Assembly: GCA_963849365.1 (NCBI GenBank)
Contig: CAWKHA010000004.1
Location: forward strand, 1,550,001 to 1,614,000
Reading direction: 5' to 3'
Length of the DNA stretch: 64,000 nucleotides
Source: CAVQCJ01 sp963849365
Lineage (GTDB): Bacteria; Actinomycetota; Actinomycetes; Prado026
Shown here: piece by piece, positions 35,471-44,432 of the stretch
Layout of the letters: each line of letters begins with the position of its first letter
How positions within the stretch are numbered: the stretch's first letter is position 1
Notes under the pieces: model-generated
What the model was told of the DNA's origin: nothing
The model's database searches: none
The model's input: the letters and a program-made list of their open reading frames with translations, nothing else
Program-made: the position numbers and the translations under genes

Positions 35471-36358
35471 ATGGCAGTGCGCGCGCTACAGGCCGACGGC
35501 AATGGCGGTATCGAGGTCCTCACCCTGCGTGACGTGCCGGCGCCGGAGGCGACGTCGGGACAGATCCTGGTCCGGACGGTATCGAGCACGATCAACCCGC
35601 TCGACATCAAGATGCGGGGCAAGAACGTTCCGTTCCCGGTCACCCTGGGCTGCGACGTCGCCGGCATCGTTGTCGAGAGCGAGGCCGCGGACTATCGGCC
35701 CGGCGACCGGGTCATCGGTCTGACCTACCCGGACGACGGCGCCGGCGCGTGGACCGACCTGGTCGCGCTCAGCCCGGTCCAGGTGGCTCATGCGCCCGCC
35801 AGCGTCTCGCTGGCGGAGGCGGCCACGATCCCGCTCGCCGGCCTGACGGCGCTGCAGACGTGGGACGCCCTCACGCTGTCCCCTGGCGCTCGGGTGCTGG
35901 TGCTGGGAGCGGCGGGAGGGATCGGTGGCTTCGCTGTGCAGCTCGCGGTGCACGCCGGGATGAATGTCGACGCGCTCGTCGCCTGTGCCGAGCAGATCGA
36001 CTCGGTGCTCAGTCTCGGCGCGGATCTCGTCACGGACAATCATGCAGCGCTGCCCGGCCACGCCTACGACGCCGTCTTCGACCCGATCGTCGCGCCGCGG
36101 CTGGGCATCGACGTACGCGAATTCGTCACCCCGGACGCCCAGTACGTGGCGGTCGGGAGCGACGAGTCGCAGATCCCAGGTGGGCAGGAAGTCTCGGTCG
36201 ACGACGACCCGGACGGATTGCGTCGGCTGGCCGAGCTGGTCGACTCCGGTGCCGTCAAGGCGCGCATCGCCGGCCACTATCCGGTCCAGCAGTTCCGGGC
36301 CGCTCATCAGCGGTTCGAGGCGGGCGGCCTGTCCGGGAGGGTCGTGCTGCACTTCTGA
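35471..36358 (+). CDS. zinc-free alcohol dehydrogenase/quinone oxidoreductase-like MDR protein
   Basis: A 295-residue medium-chain reductase, NADP-dependent, without the structural or catalytic zinc Cys residues. STINPLDIKMRGKNVPFPVT and GCDVAGIV are the N-terminal catalytic domain, and VLVLGAAGGIGGFAVQLAVH the nucleotide motif (AxxGxxG), typical of zeta-crystallin/quinone reductase. AGGAGGAG precedes ATG 35471. It is slightly shorter than the usual 320-340 residues. A role in reducing an enone or quinone is plausible. Confidence 0.87.
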   Translation: MAVRALQADGNGGIEVLTLRDVPAPEATSGQILVRTVSSTINPLDIKMRGKNVPFPVTLGCDVAGIVVESEAADYRPGDRVIGLTYPDDGAGAWTDLVALSPVQVAHAPASVSLAEAATIPLAGLTALQTWDALTLSPGARVLVLGAAGGIGGFAVQLAVHAGMNVDALVACAEQIDSVLSLGADLVTDNHAALPGHAYDAVFDPIVAPRLGIDVREFVTPDAQYVAVGSDESQIPGGQEVSVDDDPDGLRRLAELVDSGAVKARIAGHYPVQQFRAAHQRFEAGGLSGRVVLHF

Positions 36359-36407
36359 CCACGCGGCGCCGTCGCCGACCTTCCACGCTCCTGTGAATCG
36401 TGCAACA

Positions 36408-36424
36408 ATATCGACTACTGATAT
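36408..36424. promoter_or_regulatory. island operator 11 (perfect dyad)
   Basis: ATATC-GACTACT-GATAT, 40 bases before the metallophosphoesterase-like gene. Its core is nearly identical to operator 18. Confidence 0.85.
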
Positions 36425-36464
36425 AGCGGGACTTCGGGCATCCGCCGAAGGGAGTGTCATCGAG

Positions 36465-37142
36465 ATGACCGCTGTCGAACAGCTGCCCGACGAGCAGGCC
36501 ATGGCCGGGGTCACCGACGTGACCGCACGCCGGATCGGCTTGCTGGGCGACGACCACAACGAGCAAGAGGATGGCAGCGATCTGCCCGATGAGGTGCTCA
36601 CCGCTTTCGACGGCGTGGATCTCATCGTCCATCTCGGGCACATGGGCTCTGGCGACGTCTTCGCAAGAGGTGTGCTCGATCGGCTTGCCAAGGTGGCCCC
36701 GGTTCTCGCGGTCCGCGACTACATGACCAACGGCGCGAAGCAGCTGGTCATCACGCCGGCCGACGGCGAGCGCGTCGCCGGGCTGACACGGGTCATCAAG
36801 GCCGGTGGTGTCCGCATCGGCGCGTTGCACAATCCCGGCCGCGGTCCAGGTCCGGAGATCGAGACACCGCCGGGTGGCCTGCCCGAGCTGCACGGTGTGG
36901 CGGTCGGCGACGTCCTCGCCGCGAAGTTCGGGGGCCCGGTGGATGTGGTGGCCTACGCAGGCAGCCACCGGGCGGCGACGCTGCTTGCCGACGGCGTGCT
37001 GTTCGTCAATCCCGGCAGCCCGACCTACCCGAAGGGGCCGGGACGGGTCGCAGGGGAGTGGGCGCTCGGCACGGTGGGCATCCTCGACGTCGCCGACGGC
37101 GTCGCGGCGTTCGAGACGGTGGAGCTCTCGCTGCTCAGCTAG
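36465..37142 (+). CDS. metallophosphoesterase-fold protein with degenerate active site
   Basis: A 225-residue relative of YfcE/MJ0936 phosphodiesterases. The fold is clear: IGLLGDDHNEQ at the DxH site, VDLIVHLGHMGSGDV at the GD site, VLAVRDYMTNG at the GNxD site, and FVNPGSPTYPKGPG at the end. But the metal-binding residues have changed: GDxG reads GHMG, GNCD reads RDYM and GHTH reads AGSHR. The enzyme may have lost phosphatase activity or evolved a new chemistry. It has its own operator and overlaps the convergent racemase gene by 4 bases. ATG 36465 follows a weak ribosome site. Confidence 0.75.
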   Translation: MTAVEQLPDEQAMAGVTDVTARRIGLLGDDHNEQEDGSDLPDEVLTAFDGVDLIVHLGHMGSGDVFARGVLDRLAKVAPVLAVRDYMTNGAKQLVITPADGERVAGLTRVIKAGGVRIGALHNPGRGPGPEIETPPGGLPELHGVAVGDVLAAKFGGPVDVVAYAGSHRAATLLADGVLFVNPGSPTYPKGPGRVAGEWALGTVGILDVADGVAAFETVELSLLS

Positions 37143-37930
37143 TCAGCTGCGCTCATCAGGCGATCGGTTTGCATCTGCTCAGGAGCCGGGGGATGGAGCC
37201 AGTCGGGGCCAGACGTTCCGAGATAGGCGTGGATGCCGAGGGTGTAGAGGTCGAAGACCGGTAGGTGGCTGGTCTCGCGCACCGTCTGGCTGAACGGCGC
37301 GAGGTTCGCGCACTCGAGCACGATGGCGCCGACCTCGGGGTGCTCGATGCACATCTCGCGCGTGAGCTCCTCGAGTTCGGCATGGATCCGTGCCGGGTCG
37401 CACTCGGGCGCATCGCCGACGAAGGTCCGGGAAAAGTGGCTGTCCGGTCTGGGCGCCGCTTGCACGATCGGGATGTCGTCGGCTGACCAGCCGCAGCCTG
37501 TGAAGTGCAGCTCGTTCAGCACCGCGTTCGCGGTGATGATGCCCACCTTCTGGCCCGGCCTGATGCTCGCGGCGGCGAGCGGAACCTGCAACAGGGAAGA
37601 CGCGAACACCGGGACGGAGACAGCGGCCGCGAGCTTCGGCTGGTGTGCAGCCAGAAACCCGCAGCTGGTGAGGATCGCGCGCACACCGTCGGCCTCGAGC
37701 TCGTGGACCGCGTCGATCATCGGTGCGAGCAGAGACGGGTCGGGCTCGCTGACGGCTAGACGCTCCGGGATGGCGCCTCGGACCACGCGATACAGCACCG
37801 GAAAGGGCCAGGTGCGTGCATTGCCGATGTCTCCGCGCAGTCGGGGGAACTTCGTGTCCAACATGAGGACCCCGACGGGAAGCCCGTACAGGGTGTGCCC
37901 ACCCCTCAGCATCGGGCCATGATAGACCAT
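37139..37930 (-). CDS. aspartate/glutamate racemase-family protein, copy 2
   Basis: Up to 263 residues, closest to copy 1. It begins TLYGLPVGVLMLDTKFPRLR and has the two active Cys residues in AILTSCGFLAAHQ and IVLECANLAPFSQ. LLQVPLAAASIRPGQKVGII follows as in copy 1. ATG 37930 touches the operator; ATG 37913 is the alternative start. It lies alone on this strand, upstream of nothing but the convergent metallophosphoesterase, and is divergent from no other gene. Confidence 0.85.
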   Translation of the reverse strand: MVYHGPMLRGGHTLYGLPVGVLMLDTKFPRLRGDIGNARTWPFPVLYRVVRGAIPERLAVSEPDPSLLAPMIDAVHELEADGVRAILTSCGFLAAHQPKLAAAVSVPVFASSLLQVPLAAASIRPGQKVGIITANAVLNELHFTGCGWSADDIPIVQAAPRPDSHFSRTFVGDAPECDPARIHAELEELTREMCIEHPEVGAIVLECANLAPFSQTVRETSHLPVFDLYTLGIHAYLGTSGPDWLHPPAPEQMQTDRLMSAAD

Positions 37931-37931
37931 A

Positions 37932-37948
37932 GTATCGGAACACGATAT
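37932..37948. promoter_or_regulatory. island operator 12
   Basis: GTATC-GGAACAC-GATAT. Its left end is 1 base from ATG 37930; if the second ATG (37913) is used there is a 5' leader of normal length. Confidence 0.85.
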
Positions 37949-37995
37949 AGCGACCTGACGTGTCGCGCGGGCGGCGCCAGCCCCGAGCGGGGGAA

Positions 37996-39300
37996 TCAGC
38001 CCAGCACCGTCATTGTCGACTCCGCGTTGGGGACTCGCTTGCGCGAGAACTCCCCGAGGTTGATGACGTGACCGGTGTAGTCGCACTCGTACCGGAGCGG
38101 ATCCACATCGTGGTCGTGCCCGGCCTCGACACCATCCACCAGCGTCGCGATGAACCGGCCTGCGAGGGGCGCGTTCTTGAACTGATTGCCGCTGGTCCCC
38201 ATGGCCACGTAGTAGCCGTCGAGATCGGCGCGGTCGTAGATCGGCGCCCAGTCGTCGGACACGTCGTACACGCCCGCTACCCCCGTCGGGCGGTCGGGCA
38301 CGCCCAGCTCGGGCAACCGGCGTGCCAGGCGGGTGACCTGCACGCGGAAGCGTTCGGCCGTGGCCCGTGGGCTGGCCGCGTCCGGGTCATCCACCCACTC
38401 CAACGGATCGCACTCCGGTTCCGTGCCGCCGACGAGGAGGAAGCCGCCAGGTGCCGTTCGCCAGTAGATGCCGAGGTCCAGGTCCGCGACCACGATGGCC
38501 AGCTCGGCACCGTCACGACTGCGTGGGGCCGCGACCTGATGCACCTCCTGCCGCATGGGGCGAACGCCGACGGAGAACTCCGCGCCCACGCCGGCGAGCC
38601 GATTCAGACTCGTCGACCATGGGCCCGCCGCGTTGACCAGCACCGGGGCGTACACATGGGTTCCGTCCGCCAGGCGCACGCCGACAACTCGACCGCCCTG
38701 TTCCTCGACTCCGGTCACGTTCTGGTTGAAGAGGAACTCCACGCCGGCGCGTTGCCCGGCGAACGCCAGGTTCTGGGTCGCGAGCTGCGGGTCGCTGATG
38801 TACCCACCGTCTGGTGTGTAGATCGCGCCGAGCCGTTCCGTTGCGTCATCGGCGAAGGCCGCGTCGTCGACCCGTCTGGGCGGCCAGTACCTGCCGGTGT
38901 CGATCCCCGGGATCCGTGCCTGCAAGGTGTCGGCGTCCCACTGCTCGTACGGCACGCCGACCTCGTCGAACAACGCGATCACGCGGTCACGGGGGAGGAT
39001 AGGGACATCCAGCAGCGCGTAGCCGGTGCGGACGAACGTCGCGAGCTGCGCCTCGTCGCCGGACCGCACATGCTCCGGCCAGTTCGCCCAGTAGTGCTTC
39101 GACTCCCACGCGGTGGCCACGGCGTCGCGGGTGGGGTACTCGAACCGAACGATGGCGCTCGACGCGCCCGTCGACCCCAGACCGGGTCCGCCGGCCTTGT
39201 CGACGACGATGACCGTGCGACCACGTCGGGCCAGCTCCAGCGCCGCGGAACAGCCCATCACGCCGGCGCCCACGACGACCACGTCCGCGGAGCGTGACAT
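37996..39300 (-). CDS. FAD-dependent amine/amino-acid oxidoreductase 1
   Basis: A 434-residue D-amino-acid dehydrogenase/sarcosine oxidase-type flavoprotein. VVVVGAGVMGCSAALELARR is the FAD Rossmann motif with VDKAGGPG after it; STGASSAIVRFEYP is the flavin-contact loop; VLVNAAGPWSTSLN and GYYVAMGTSGNQFKNAP complete the family pattern. ATG 39298-39300. It shares the 145-base divergent promoter region with the threonine-dehydratase-like operon and one operator between them. The oxidised product of such enzymes is an imine, matching the RidA gene on the other side. Confidence 0.87.
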   Translation of the reverse strand: MSRSADVVVVGAGVMGCSAALELARRGRTVIVVDKAGGPGLGSTGASSAIVRFEYPTRDAVATAWESKHYWANWPEHVRSGDEAQLATFVRTGYALLDVPILPRDRVIALFDEVGVPYEQWDADTLQARIPGIDTGRYWPPRRVDDAAFADDATERLGAIYTPDGGYISDPQLATQNLAFAGQRAGVEFLFNQNVTGVEEQGGRVVGVRLADGTHVYAPVLVNAAGPWSTSLNRLAGVGAEFSVGVRPMRQEVHQVAAPRSRDGAELAIVVADLDLGIYWRTAPGGFLLVGGTEPECDPLEWVDDPDAASPRATAERFRVQVTRLARRLPELGVPDRPTGVAGVYDVSDDWAPIYDRADLDGYYVAMGTSGNQFKNAPLAGRFIATLVDGVEAGHDHDVDPLRYECDYTGHVINLGEFSRKRVPNAESTMTVLG

Positions 39301-39403
39301 CCCTACGACACCACCCGAGACACGTGCACGACGCAATCGCCGTCGGCGCCGATAGTCACTCGCTGCCTCCCGCCCCTGTCCCCCGAGTCGGTGACGTATT
39401 ACG

Positions 39404-39420
39404 ATATCTATAAACGATAT
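39404..39420. promoter_or_regulatory. island operator 13 (perfect dyad)
   Basis: ATATC-TATAAAC-GATAT, in the divergent gap between the FAD enzyme at 39300 and the dehydratase operon. TATAAA and its complement offer -10 elements inside the dyad. Confidence 0.85.
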
Positions 39421-39445
39421 TGGATGCAAGGCACTGGAGCGGGTG

Positions 39446-40450
39446 ATGACAGGCCTTTCAGCGCTGGCGCGCACGGTGGCGACGATGTCGGAGAACGTCG
39501 CTCCGAAGATCGCCCCGTACGTCGTCTGCACGCCGTTGGTGCATTTCGCCGCGGCGAGCCAGGCCTGCGACTCCACGCTGCTGGTCAAGAGCGAGCACCA
39601 GCAGTACACCGGGTCTTTCAAGCTGCGCGGAGCCCTATCGAAGATCCTCAGCCTGTCGGCGGAGGAGCGAAGCCGCGGAGTCGTGACGTCCTCGACCGGC
39701 AACCATGGTCTCGGGCTCGCGCAGGCCCTCGAGTCGCTCGGTGGCCGCGGCATCGTCTGCGTCCCTGAGGGTGCCTCGCCCGCGAAGCTCGCCGCCCTGT
39801 CCCGCTTCGACGTCGAGCTCAGGACCCTCGGCAAGGAGGCGGGCGAGACCGAGACCCTCGGGCGGAAGCTCGCCGATGACCTCGGCATAGTCTTCGTCAG
39901 CCCGTACAACGACCTCGACGTGATCGCCGGCCAGGGCACGGTAGGCCGGGAGATCGTCGCGCAGCTCGGCTCGAGCCCGCTCACCACCGTGGTCACGTCG
40001 GTCGGCGGCGGCGGGCTGATAGCGGGAGTAGCTGCCTCGGTGAAGGCGGCGCTGCCGACCGCCCGCGTCATTGGCGCCTCACCCGCGAACGACGCGGCCA
40101 TGGCGGCTTCCGTCCGCGCTGGGAAGATCATCGAGATCGACGCGCTGTCCACCATCAGCGACGGCACCGCCGGCGGTATCGAGCCCGGCTCGATCACCTA
40201 CCCGCTGTGCGCCGAGCTCGTCGACGAATGGGTCCTCGTCAGCGAGCAACAGATCTACGAGGCGCTGCGGCTGACCATCGACACCGAGCACCAGCTCATC
40301 GAGGGGGCCGCAGCGGTCGCCATCGCGGCCGCCATCGAGGCTGGCCGAGCACACCCGAACCAGACCCTGGCAGTCGTCTCGTGCGGTGCGAACATCTCGA
40401 CGTCGACGCTGCGGATCGCCCTAGGATCGGCCGAGAGGAGACCATCGTGA
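39446..40450 (+). CDS. threonine/serine dehydratase-like PLP enzyme
   Basis: A 334-residue fold-type II PLP enzyme. SEHQQYTGSFKLRGALSKIL includes the Schiff-base Lys; SSTGNHGLGLAQAL is the substrate loop, and VVTSVGGGGLIAGVAA the phosphate loop; a Ser or Cys pocket lies at AVVSCGANIS. No ACT regulatory domain follows, so it is catabolic-type. It yields 2-oxo acids through enamine/imine intermediates. GTG 39443 is in frame just before ATG 39446. It starts a four-gene operon with overlapping stops and starts (GTGA): dehydratase, RidA, ureohydrolase and ThDP enzyme. Confidence 0.9.
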   Translation: MTGLSALARTVATMSENVAPKIAPYVVCTPLVHFAAASQACDSTLLVKSEHQQYTGSFKLRGALSKILSLSAEERSRGVVTSSTGNHGLGLAQALESLGGRGIVCVPEGASPAKLAALSRFDVELRTLGKEAGETETLGRKLADDLGIVFVSPYNDLDVIAGQGTVGREIVAQLGSSPLTTVVTSVGGGGLIAGVAASVKAALPTARVIGASPANDAAMAASVRAGKIIEIDALSTISDGTAGGIEPGSITYPLCAELVDEWVLVSEQQIYEALRLTIDTEHQLIEGAAAVAIAAAIEAGRAHPNQTLAVVSCGANISTSTLRIALGSAERRPS

Positions 40451-40809
40451 CCTTCACGACTCTGCACAGTCCCGACGTCCCTCAACCGACGGGCGCCTAC
40501 AGCCAAGGCCGGCGGATCGGGCCGTTCGTCCAGACCAGTGGCCAGGTCGCCAAGGACCTCGACCTGGACATCGAGGGCCAGACTGTCCAGGCACTGGAGC
40601 AGATCCAGGCACTGCTCACCCACGAGGGTCTGGGTTGGCCAGACGTGCTGATGATTCGCGTCTTCCTCGCCGACGACGCGCTCTGGCACGGCATGGACGT
40701 GGCCTACCGTCGTGTCGTCGCGCAGCCGTACCCGCCGCGCACCACGGTCGGCGCCACCCTCGGACCGGACATGCTCGTCGAGATCGACGCGCTGGCGGTG
40801 ATCGCGTGA
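40447..40809 (+). CDS. ridA: RidA-family enamine/imine deaminase
   Basis: A 120-residue trimeric RidA/YjgF/UK114 protein that hydrolyses reactive enamines and imines to 2-oxo acids and ammonia. QPTGAYSQGRRIGPFVQTSG is the N-terminal signature; QPYPPRTTVGATLGPDMLVE carries the catalytic Arg. It overlaps the dehydratase stop by 4 bases and its own stop overlaps the next GTG. It would handle the intermediates of both the dehydratase and the FAD amino-acid oxidases. Confidence 0.93.
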   Translation: MTFTTLHSPDVPQPTGAYSQGRRIGPFVQTSGQVAKDLDLDIEGQTVQALEQIQALLTHEGLGWPDVLMIRVFLADDALWHGMDVAYRRVVAQPYPPRTTVGATLGPDMLVEIDALAVIA

Positions 40810-41816
40810 CCACCGGCGACCGATCGGTCTTCGACCAGCCACCTCGAGTGAACAGCGGCGGGCACGTCGGCCCGATCGACGCCTCGCTCGTCCCCCGTTT
40901 CGTCGGCGAAGCGACGTTCCTGCGCCTACCACGGCCAGGCGAGGTCGGCGACATCGACATCGCCATTCTCGGGGTCCCCTTCGACTCCGGGGTCTCCTTC
41001 CGGCCCGGCGCGCGGTTCGGCCCGGCACACGTCCGGGAGTCGTCCAGGCTGATCCGGCCCTACAACCCCGCACTGGGCATCGAGCCGTTCGCCGTCGCCC
41101 AGGTCTGCGACGTGGGCGACCTGGCGGTCACGCCTTACTCCATCGACGAAGCGGTAGCCACCATCCAGGCGGGCGCACGGGAGCTGAGTGAGCGAGCCGC
41201 GCACCTGGTCGCGATCGGGGGTGACCACACGATCGCGCTCCCGCTGCTGCGCGATGTGCACCGCCGGCACGGACGCGTCGCGGTCGTGCACTTCGACGCG
41301 CACCTCGACACGTGGGACACCTACTTCGGCCAGCCGATCACCCACGGCACGCTGTTCCGGCGTGCGGCAGAGGAGGGTCTGCTCGATCGGGACGGCTGCC
41401 TGCACATCGGGACCCGGGCATCGTTGTACGCCGCCTCCGACCTCACCGACGACCGAAGCTTCGGCTTCGACATCATCTCGGCCGACGACCTGCAGGACCT
41501 CGGCACCCGAGCAACGGTCGAGCGGATGCGCGAACGGCTTCAGGACCGACCCGTCTACGTGTCGGTCGACATCGACGTGCTGGAACCCGGGCTGGCGCCG
41601 GGCACCGGCACTCCCGAGCTCGGCGGCCTGCTCGGTCGCGAGCTACTCGGTCTGATCCGAGGTTTGGCCGGGCTGAACATCGTCGGGGGTGACGTCGTCG
41701 AGGTTGCCCCCGCCTACGACCACGCACAGATCACGGGGATCGCTGCGGCACACGTTCTGTACGAACTCGTCTCCGCCATCGCGGTCACCCGCAGAATCAG
41801 GGGGAGCAGCTCGTGA
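40806..41816 (+). CDS. agmatinase/guanidinobutyrase-family ureohydrolase
   Basis: A 336-residue Mn-dependent hydrolase that cleaves a guanidino compound to urea and an amine. All metal motifs are intact: AIGGDHTIALPLLRD, VVHFDAHLDTWD and VSVDIDVLEPGLAPGTGTPE. The start is GFPFDSG-like (ILGVPFDSGVSFRPGARFGP). Substrates in the family are agmatine, 4-guanidinobutyrate, guanidinopropionate and proclavaminate precursors; sequence alone does not decide. The following gene, a 2-oxo acid decarboxylase of the AruI-like kind, favours a guanidino acid derived from arginine or an analogue. Confidence 0.9.
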   Translation: MTTGDRSVFDQPPRVNSGGHVGPIDASLVPRFVGEATFLRLPRPGEVGDIDIAILGVPFDSGVSFRPGARFGPAHVRESSRLIRPYNPALGIEPFAVAQVCDVGDLAVTPYSIDEAVATIQAGARELSERAAHLVAIGGDHTIALPLLRDVHRRHGRVAVVHFDAHLDTWDTYFGQPITHGTLFRRAAEEGLLDRDGCLHIGTRASLYAASDLTDDRSFGFDIISADDLQDLGTRATVERMRERLQDRPVYVSVDIDVLEPGLAPGTGTPELGGLLGRELLGLIRGLAGLNIVGGDVVEVAPAYDHAQITGIAAAHVLYELVSAIAVTRRIRGSSS

Positions 41817-43417
41817 CCGCAGGCGTCCAGATCGAGACAGCGAGCAGCAACGGAGGGGCCGCGGTCGTCCGTACTCTCCAGGCTCACGGCGTGCGCACCG
41901 TGTTCGGCATCCCCGGCACGCACAATCTCGAGATCTACCGCCACCTGGCCGAGTCGTCCATTCGAGTGGTCACCACTCGCCACGAGCAGGGCGCCGGTTA
42001 CGCCGCCGACGGCTACGCGCAGGTCAGCCGTACCCCCGGCGTCGTCATCACCACCACCGGTCCCGGCGCGCTGAACGCGGCCACTGCCGTCGCCACGTCG
42101 TATGCCGAGTCGCGACCGGTCCTGCTCATCTCCTCGGGTCTGCCCCTCGGCGCCAACGACCGTGACCTCGGCGGCCTGCACGACACCAAGGACATCCTTG
42201 GCGCAATGTCGTCCCTGACCGCCTGGAGCGTTCGCCCCGGGACGCCGGAGGAGGTCGTCGACGCGATCTCACAGGCGTTCACGCTGTTCGCCACCGAGCG
42301 ACCCCGCCCGGTCTTCATCGAGATTCCGGTCGACGTCCTCGAGTCCGCCTGGAGCGGCTCGACGACCGCTCCGATCCGATACTCGGCCCGCAGCCTCGCC
42401 GATGACGCCGCATTGGCGCAGGCCGCAGCCTTGTTGAGCCGCAGCCGACGGCCGGCGATGGTCCTCGGCGGCGGTGCGATCGACGCAGCAGCAGAGATCC
42501 GCGATCTGGCCGAACGACTCGACACGGTCGTCGTCTCGACATGCAACGGCAAGGGAGTGGTATCGGAGACGCATCCGCTCAGCGCCGGGGCGTCGATCCG
42601 CCTGCGCGCGGTCCAGCGCTACCTCGAACACTGCGACGCGCTCCTCGTCATCGGCAGCGAGCTCGGTGACGCCGACCTGTGGGGCGGACAGATCAGCAAC
42701 CCACACGTGATCCGGATCGACATCGACCCCCGGCAGCTGCACAAGAACCTCCCGGCGACCGTGCCCCTGCTGGGTGACGCACGCGCCATCGTCGGCGAGC
42801 TGGTCAAACGCGTGAATCCCCGCTCGGTCGACACACGAGCGGCCGACGTCGCCGCCGTCCTTCGCGTGGCAGCAACCGAAGAGGCGCTGCTCGATGGACG
42901 CGACTGGGTCGAGATCAACAGTGCGCTGCGTGAGGCACTTCCCCAAGACACGATCGTCGCCGGCGACTCGTCACAGGTCACCTACTTCGGAACCGCACAC
43001 TTCTTCCCGACCGAGCTACCGGCGAGCCTGCTCTACATGCCCCGCAGCGCAACGCTCGGCTACGCGCTGCCCGCGGCGATCGGGGCGAAGCTGGCCGCCC
43101 CGCAGCGGCCGGTGGTCGCGCTGCTCGGTGACGGCGCGTTCATGTTCTCCGTACAGGAGCTGGTCACGGCTGTCGAGCAAGATCTCGGCATCGCGATCGT
43201 CGTGATCAACAACCGGGGGTACTGCGAGATCAAGCAGCAGCAGGCGCGGCGCGGAGTCGACCCGATCGGAGTCGACCTCTATGTGCCCAATCTCGCGGAC
43301 CTCGCGCTGTCGTGCGGTGCGGCGGGCGTGACTGCGCGCGACCCTGACCATGCCGCGAAGCTGACTGCCGCAGCGGTGAACGGGGCCGGCCCCACCCTTG
43401 TCGAGCTGATGGTCTGA
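41813..43417 (+). CDS. ThDP-dependent decarboxylase/acetolactate synthase-like enzyme
   Basis: A 534-residue thiamine-diphosphate enzyme. The N-terminal domain has VRTVFGIPGTHNLEIYRHLA and the activating Glu in TTRHEQGAGYAADGYAQ; the C-terminal domain has LLGDGAFMFSVQELVTAVEQ and INNRGYCEIKQQQARR, the GDG-x(24-27)-NN cofactor motif. In arginine catabolism of pseudomonads, AruI of this family decarboxylates 5-guanidino-2-oxopentanoate; a nearby ureohydrolase and D-amino-acid dehydrogenase support a similar reaction here, but other 2-oxo acids are possible. It ends the coupled operon. Confidence 0.88.
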   Translation: MTAGVQIETASSNGGAAVVRTLQAHGVRTVFGIPGTHNLEIYRHLAESSIRVVTTRHEQGAGYAADGYAQVSRTPGVVITTTGPGALNAATAVATSYAESRPVLLISSGLPLGANDRDLGGLHDTKDILGAMSSLTAWSVRPGTPEEVVDAISQAFTLFATERPRPVFIEIPVDVLESAWSGSTTAPIRYSARSLADDAALAQAAALLSRSRRPAMVLGGGAIDAAAEIRDLAERLDTVVVSTCNGKGVVSETHPLSAGASIRLRAVQRYLEHCDALLVIGSELGDADLWGGQISNPHVIRIDIDPRQLHKNLPATVPLLGDARAIVGELVKRVNPRSVDTRAADVAAVLRVAATEEALLDGRDWVEINSALREALPQDTIVAGDSSQVTYFGTAHFFPTELPASLLYMPRSATLGYALPAAIGAKLAAPQRPVVALLGDGAFMFSVQELVTAVEQDLGIAIVVINNRGYCEIKQQQARRGVDPIGVDLYVPNLADLALSCGAAGVTARDPDHAAKLTAAAVNGAGPTLVELMV

Positions 43418-43451
43418 GACCCTGAGCGGGAGACCTGTCACGACCAGGCAC

Positions 43452-44432
43452 TCAGTACCGGGCACCCGCAACGCGAGTGGCAAGTGGGTCTAGGTCAGAA
43501 AGATCATCTGCGTCGAGCCGGACGTCCAGTGATCCGACGTTCTCTTCGAGCCACTTCCTTCGCTTGGTGCCAGGTATCGGAACGACGGGGACCCCGAGCT
43601 CGGCGGACCTTCCGCGGACCCACGTCAGTGCGACTTGTGCCGGGGTCGCCCCCCGTCGAGCAGCCACCGCCGCTACCACTCGTGCGATGGCCTGGTTCGA
43701 ATCGGCCGCAGGGCCGGTGAACCTCGGGGTTCCGGCCCTCATGTCGCCTGGTCGGATCGTCAGGGTGTCCAGCGATCCGGTCAGGAAGCCACGCCCGAGT
43801 GGCGCGAAGGGGACCAGCGCTACGCCCAGCTCACGGGCGGCTCGCAGCACGGTGATCTCGGGGTCGCGCGTCCACAACGAGTACTCGCTCTGCACCGCCG
43901 CGATCGGGTGGACGGAGCTTGCTCGCCGTAGGAGCGCGTCGTCCACCTCCGACAGGCCCAGGTAGCGCACCTTGCCCTCGGCCACCAGGTCCGCCATGGC
44001 GCCGACGGTCTCCTCGATCTCGGCATCCTCAGCAGGACGGTGCAGGTAGTAGAGATCGATGTGCTCGACCCCGAGGCGCAGCAGCGAGCTCACGCAGGAC
44101 TGCTTGACGTACGCCGGGCTCCCACGCACGCGACGACTCTCCCTCCCCTCGGACACGTCTATGCCGAACTTCGTCGCCAGCTGCACCTCATCACGTCGGC
44201 TCGCGATCGCACGGCCGACGAGCACCTCGTTGTGGCCGGCGCCGTAGACATCCGCGGTGTCGAGGAACGTGATCCCCAAGTCCAGAGCGCGGTGGATGGT
44301 CTCGGTGGCCTCGTCCCAGTCGGAGGCTCCGTAGCCTTGGCTCATCCCCATGCAGCCCAGACCCAACCCGGAGACGGCCAGTCCTCCGATGCTGACGGTC
44401 GGCACCGTCACGGGCGCTCGCCGGGAGGTCAT
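43452..44432 (-). CDS. aldo/keto reductase
   Basis: A 326-residue NADP-dependent TIM-barrel reductase. VSGLGLGCMGMSQGYG is the start; ITFLDTADVYGAGHNEVLVG has catalytic Asp and Tyr, VQLATKFGI the Lys, and DLYYLHRPAE the His. It is the second gene of a two-gene unit: its ATG overlaps the stop of the ornithine cyclodeaminase-like gene by ATGA but in reverse order (the latter stops at 44429). It would reduce aldehydes, such as the product of the ThDP decarboxylase. A stub of a similar gene is at 20989. Confidence 0.9.
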   Translation of the reverse strand: MTSRRAPVTVPTVSIGGLAVSGLGLGCMGMSQGYGASDWDEATETIHRALDLGITFLDTADVYGAGHNEVLVGRAIASRRDEVQLATKFGIDVSEGRESRRVRGSPAYVKQSCVSSLLRLGVEHIDLYYLHRPAEDAEIEETVGAMADLVAEGKVRYLGLSEVDDALLRRASSVHPIAAVQSEYSLWTRDPEITVLRAARELGVALVPFAPLGRGFLTGSLDTLTIRPGDMRAGTPRFTGPAADSNQAIARVVAAVAARRGATPAQVALTWVRGRSAELGVPVVPIPGTKRRKWLEENVGSLDVRLDADDLSDLDPLATRVAGARY

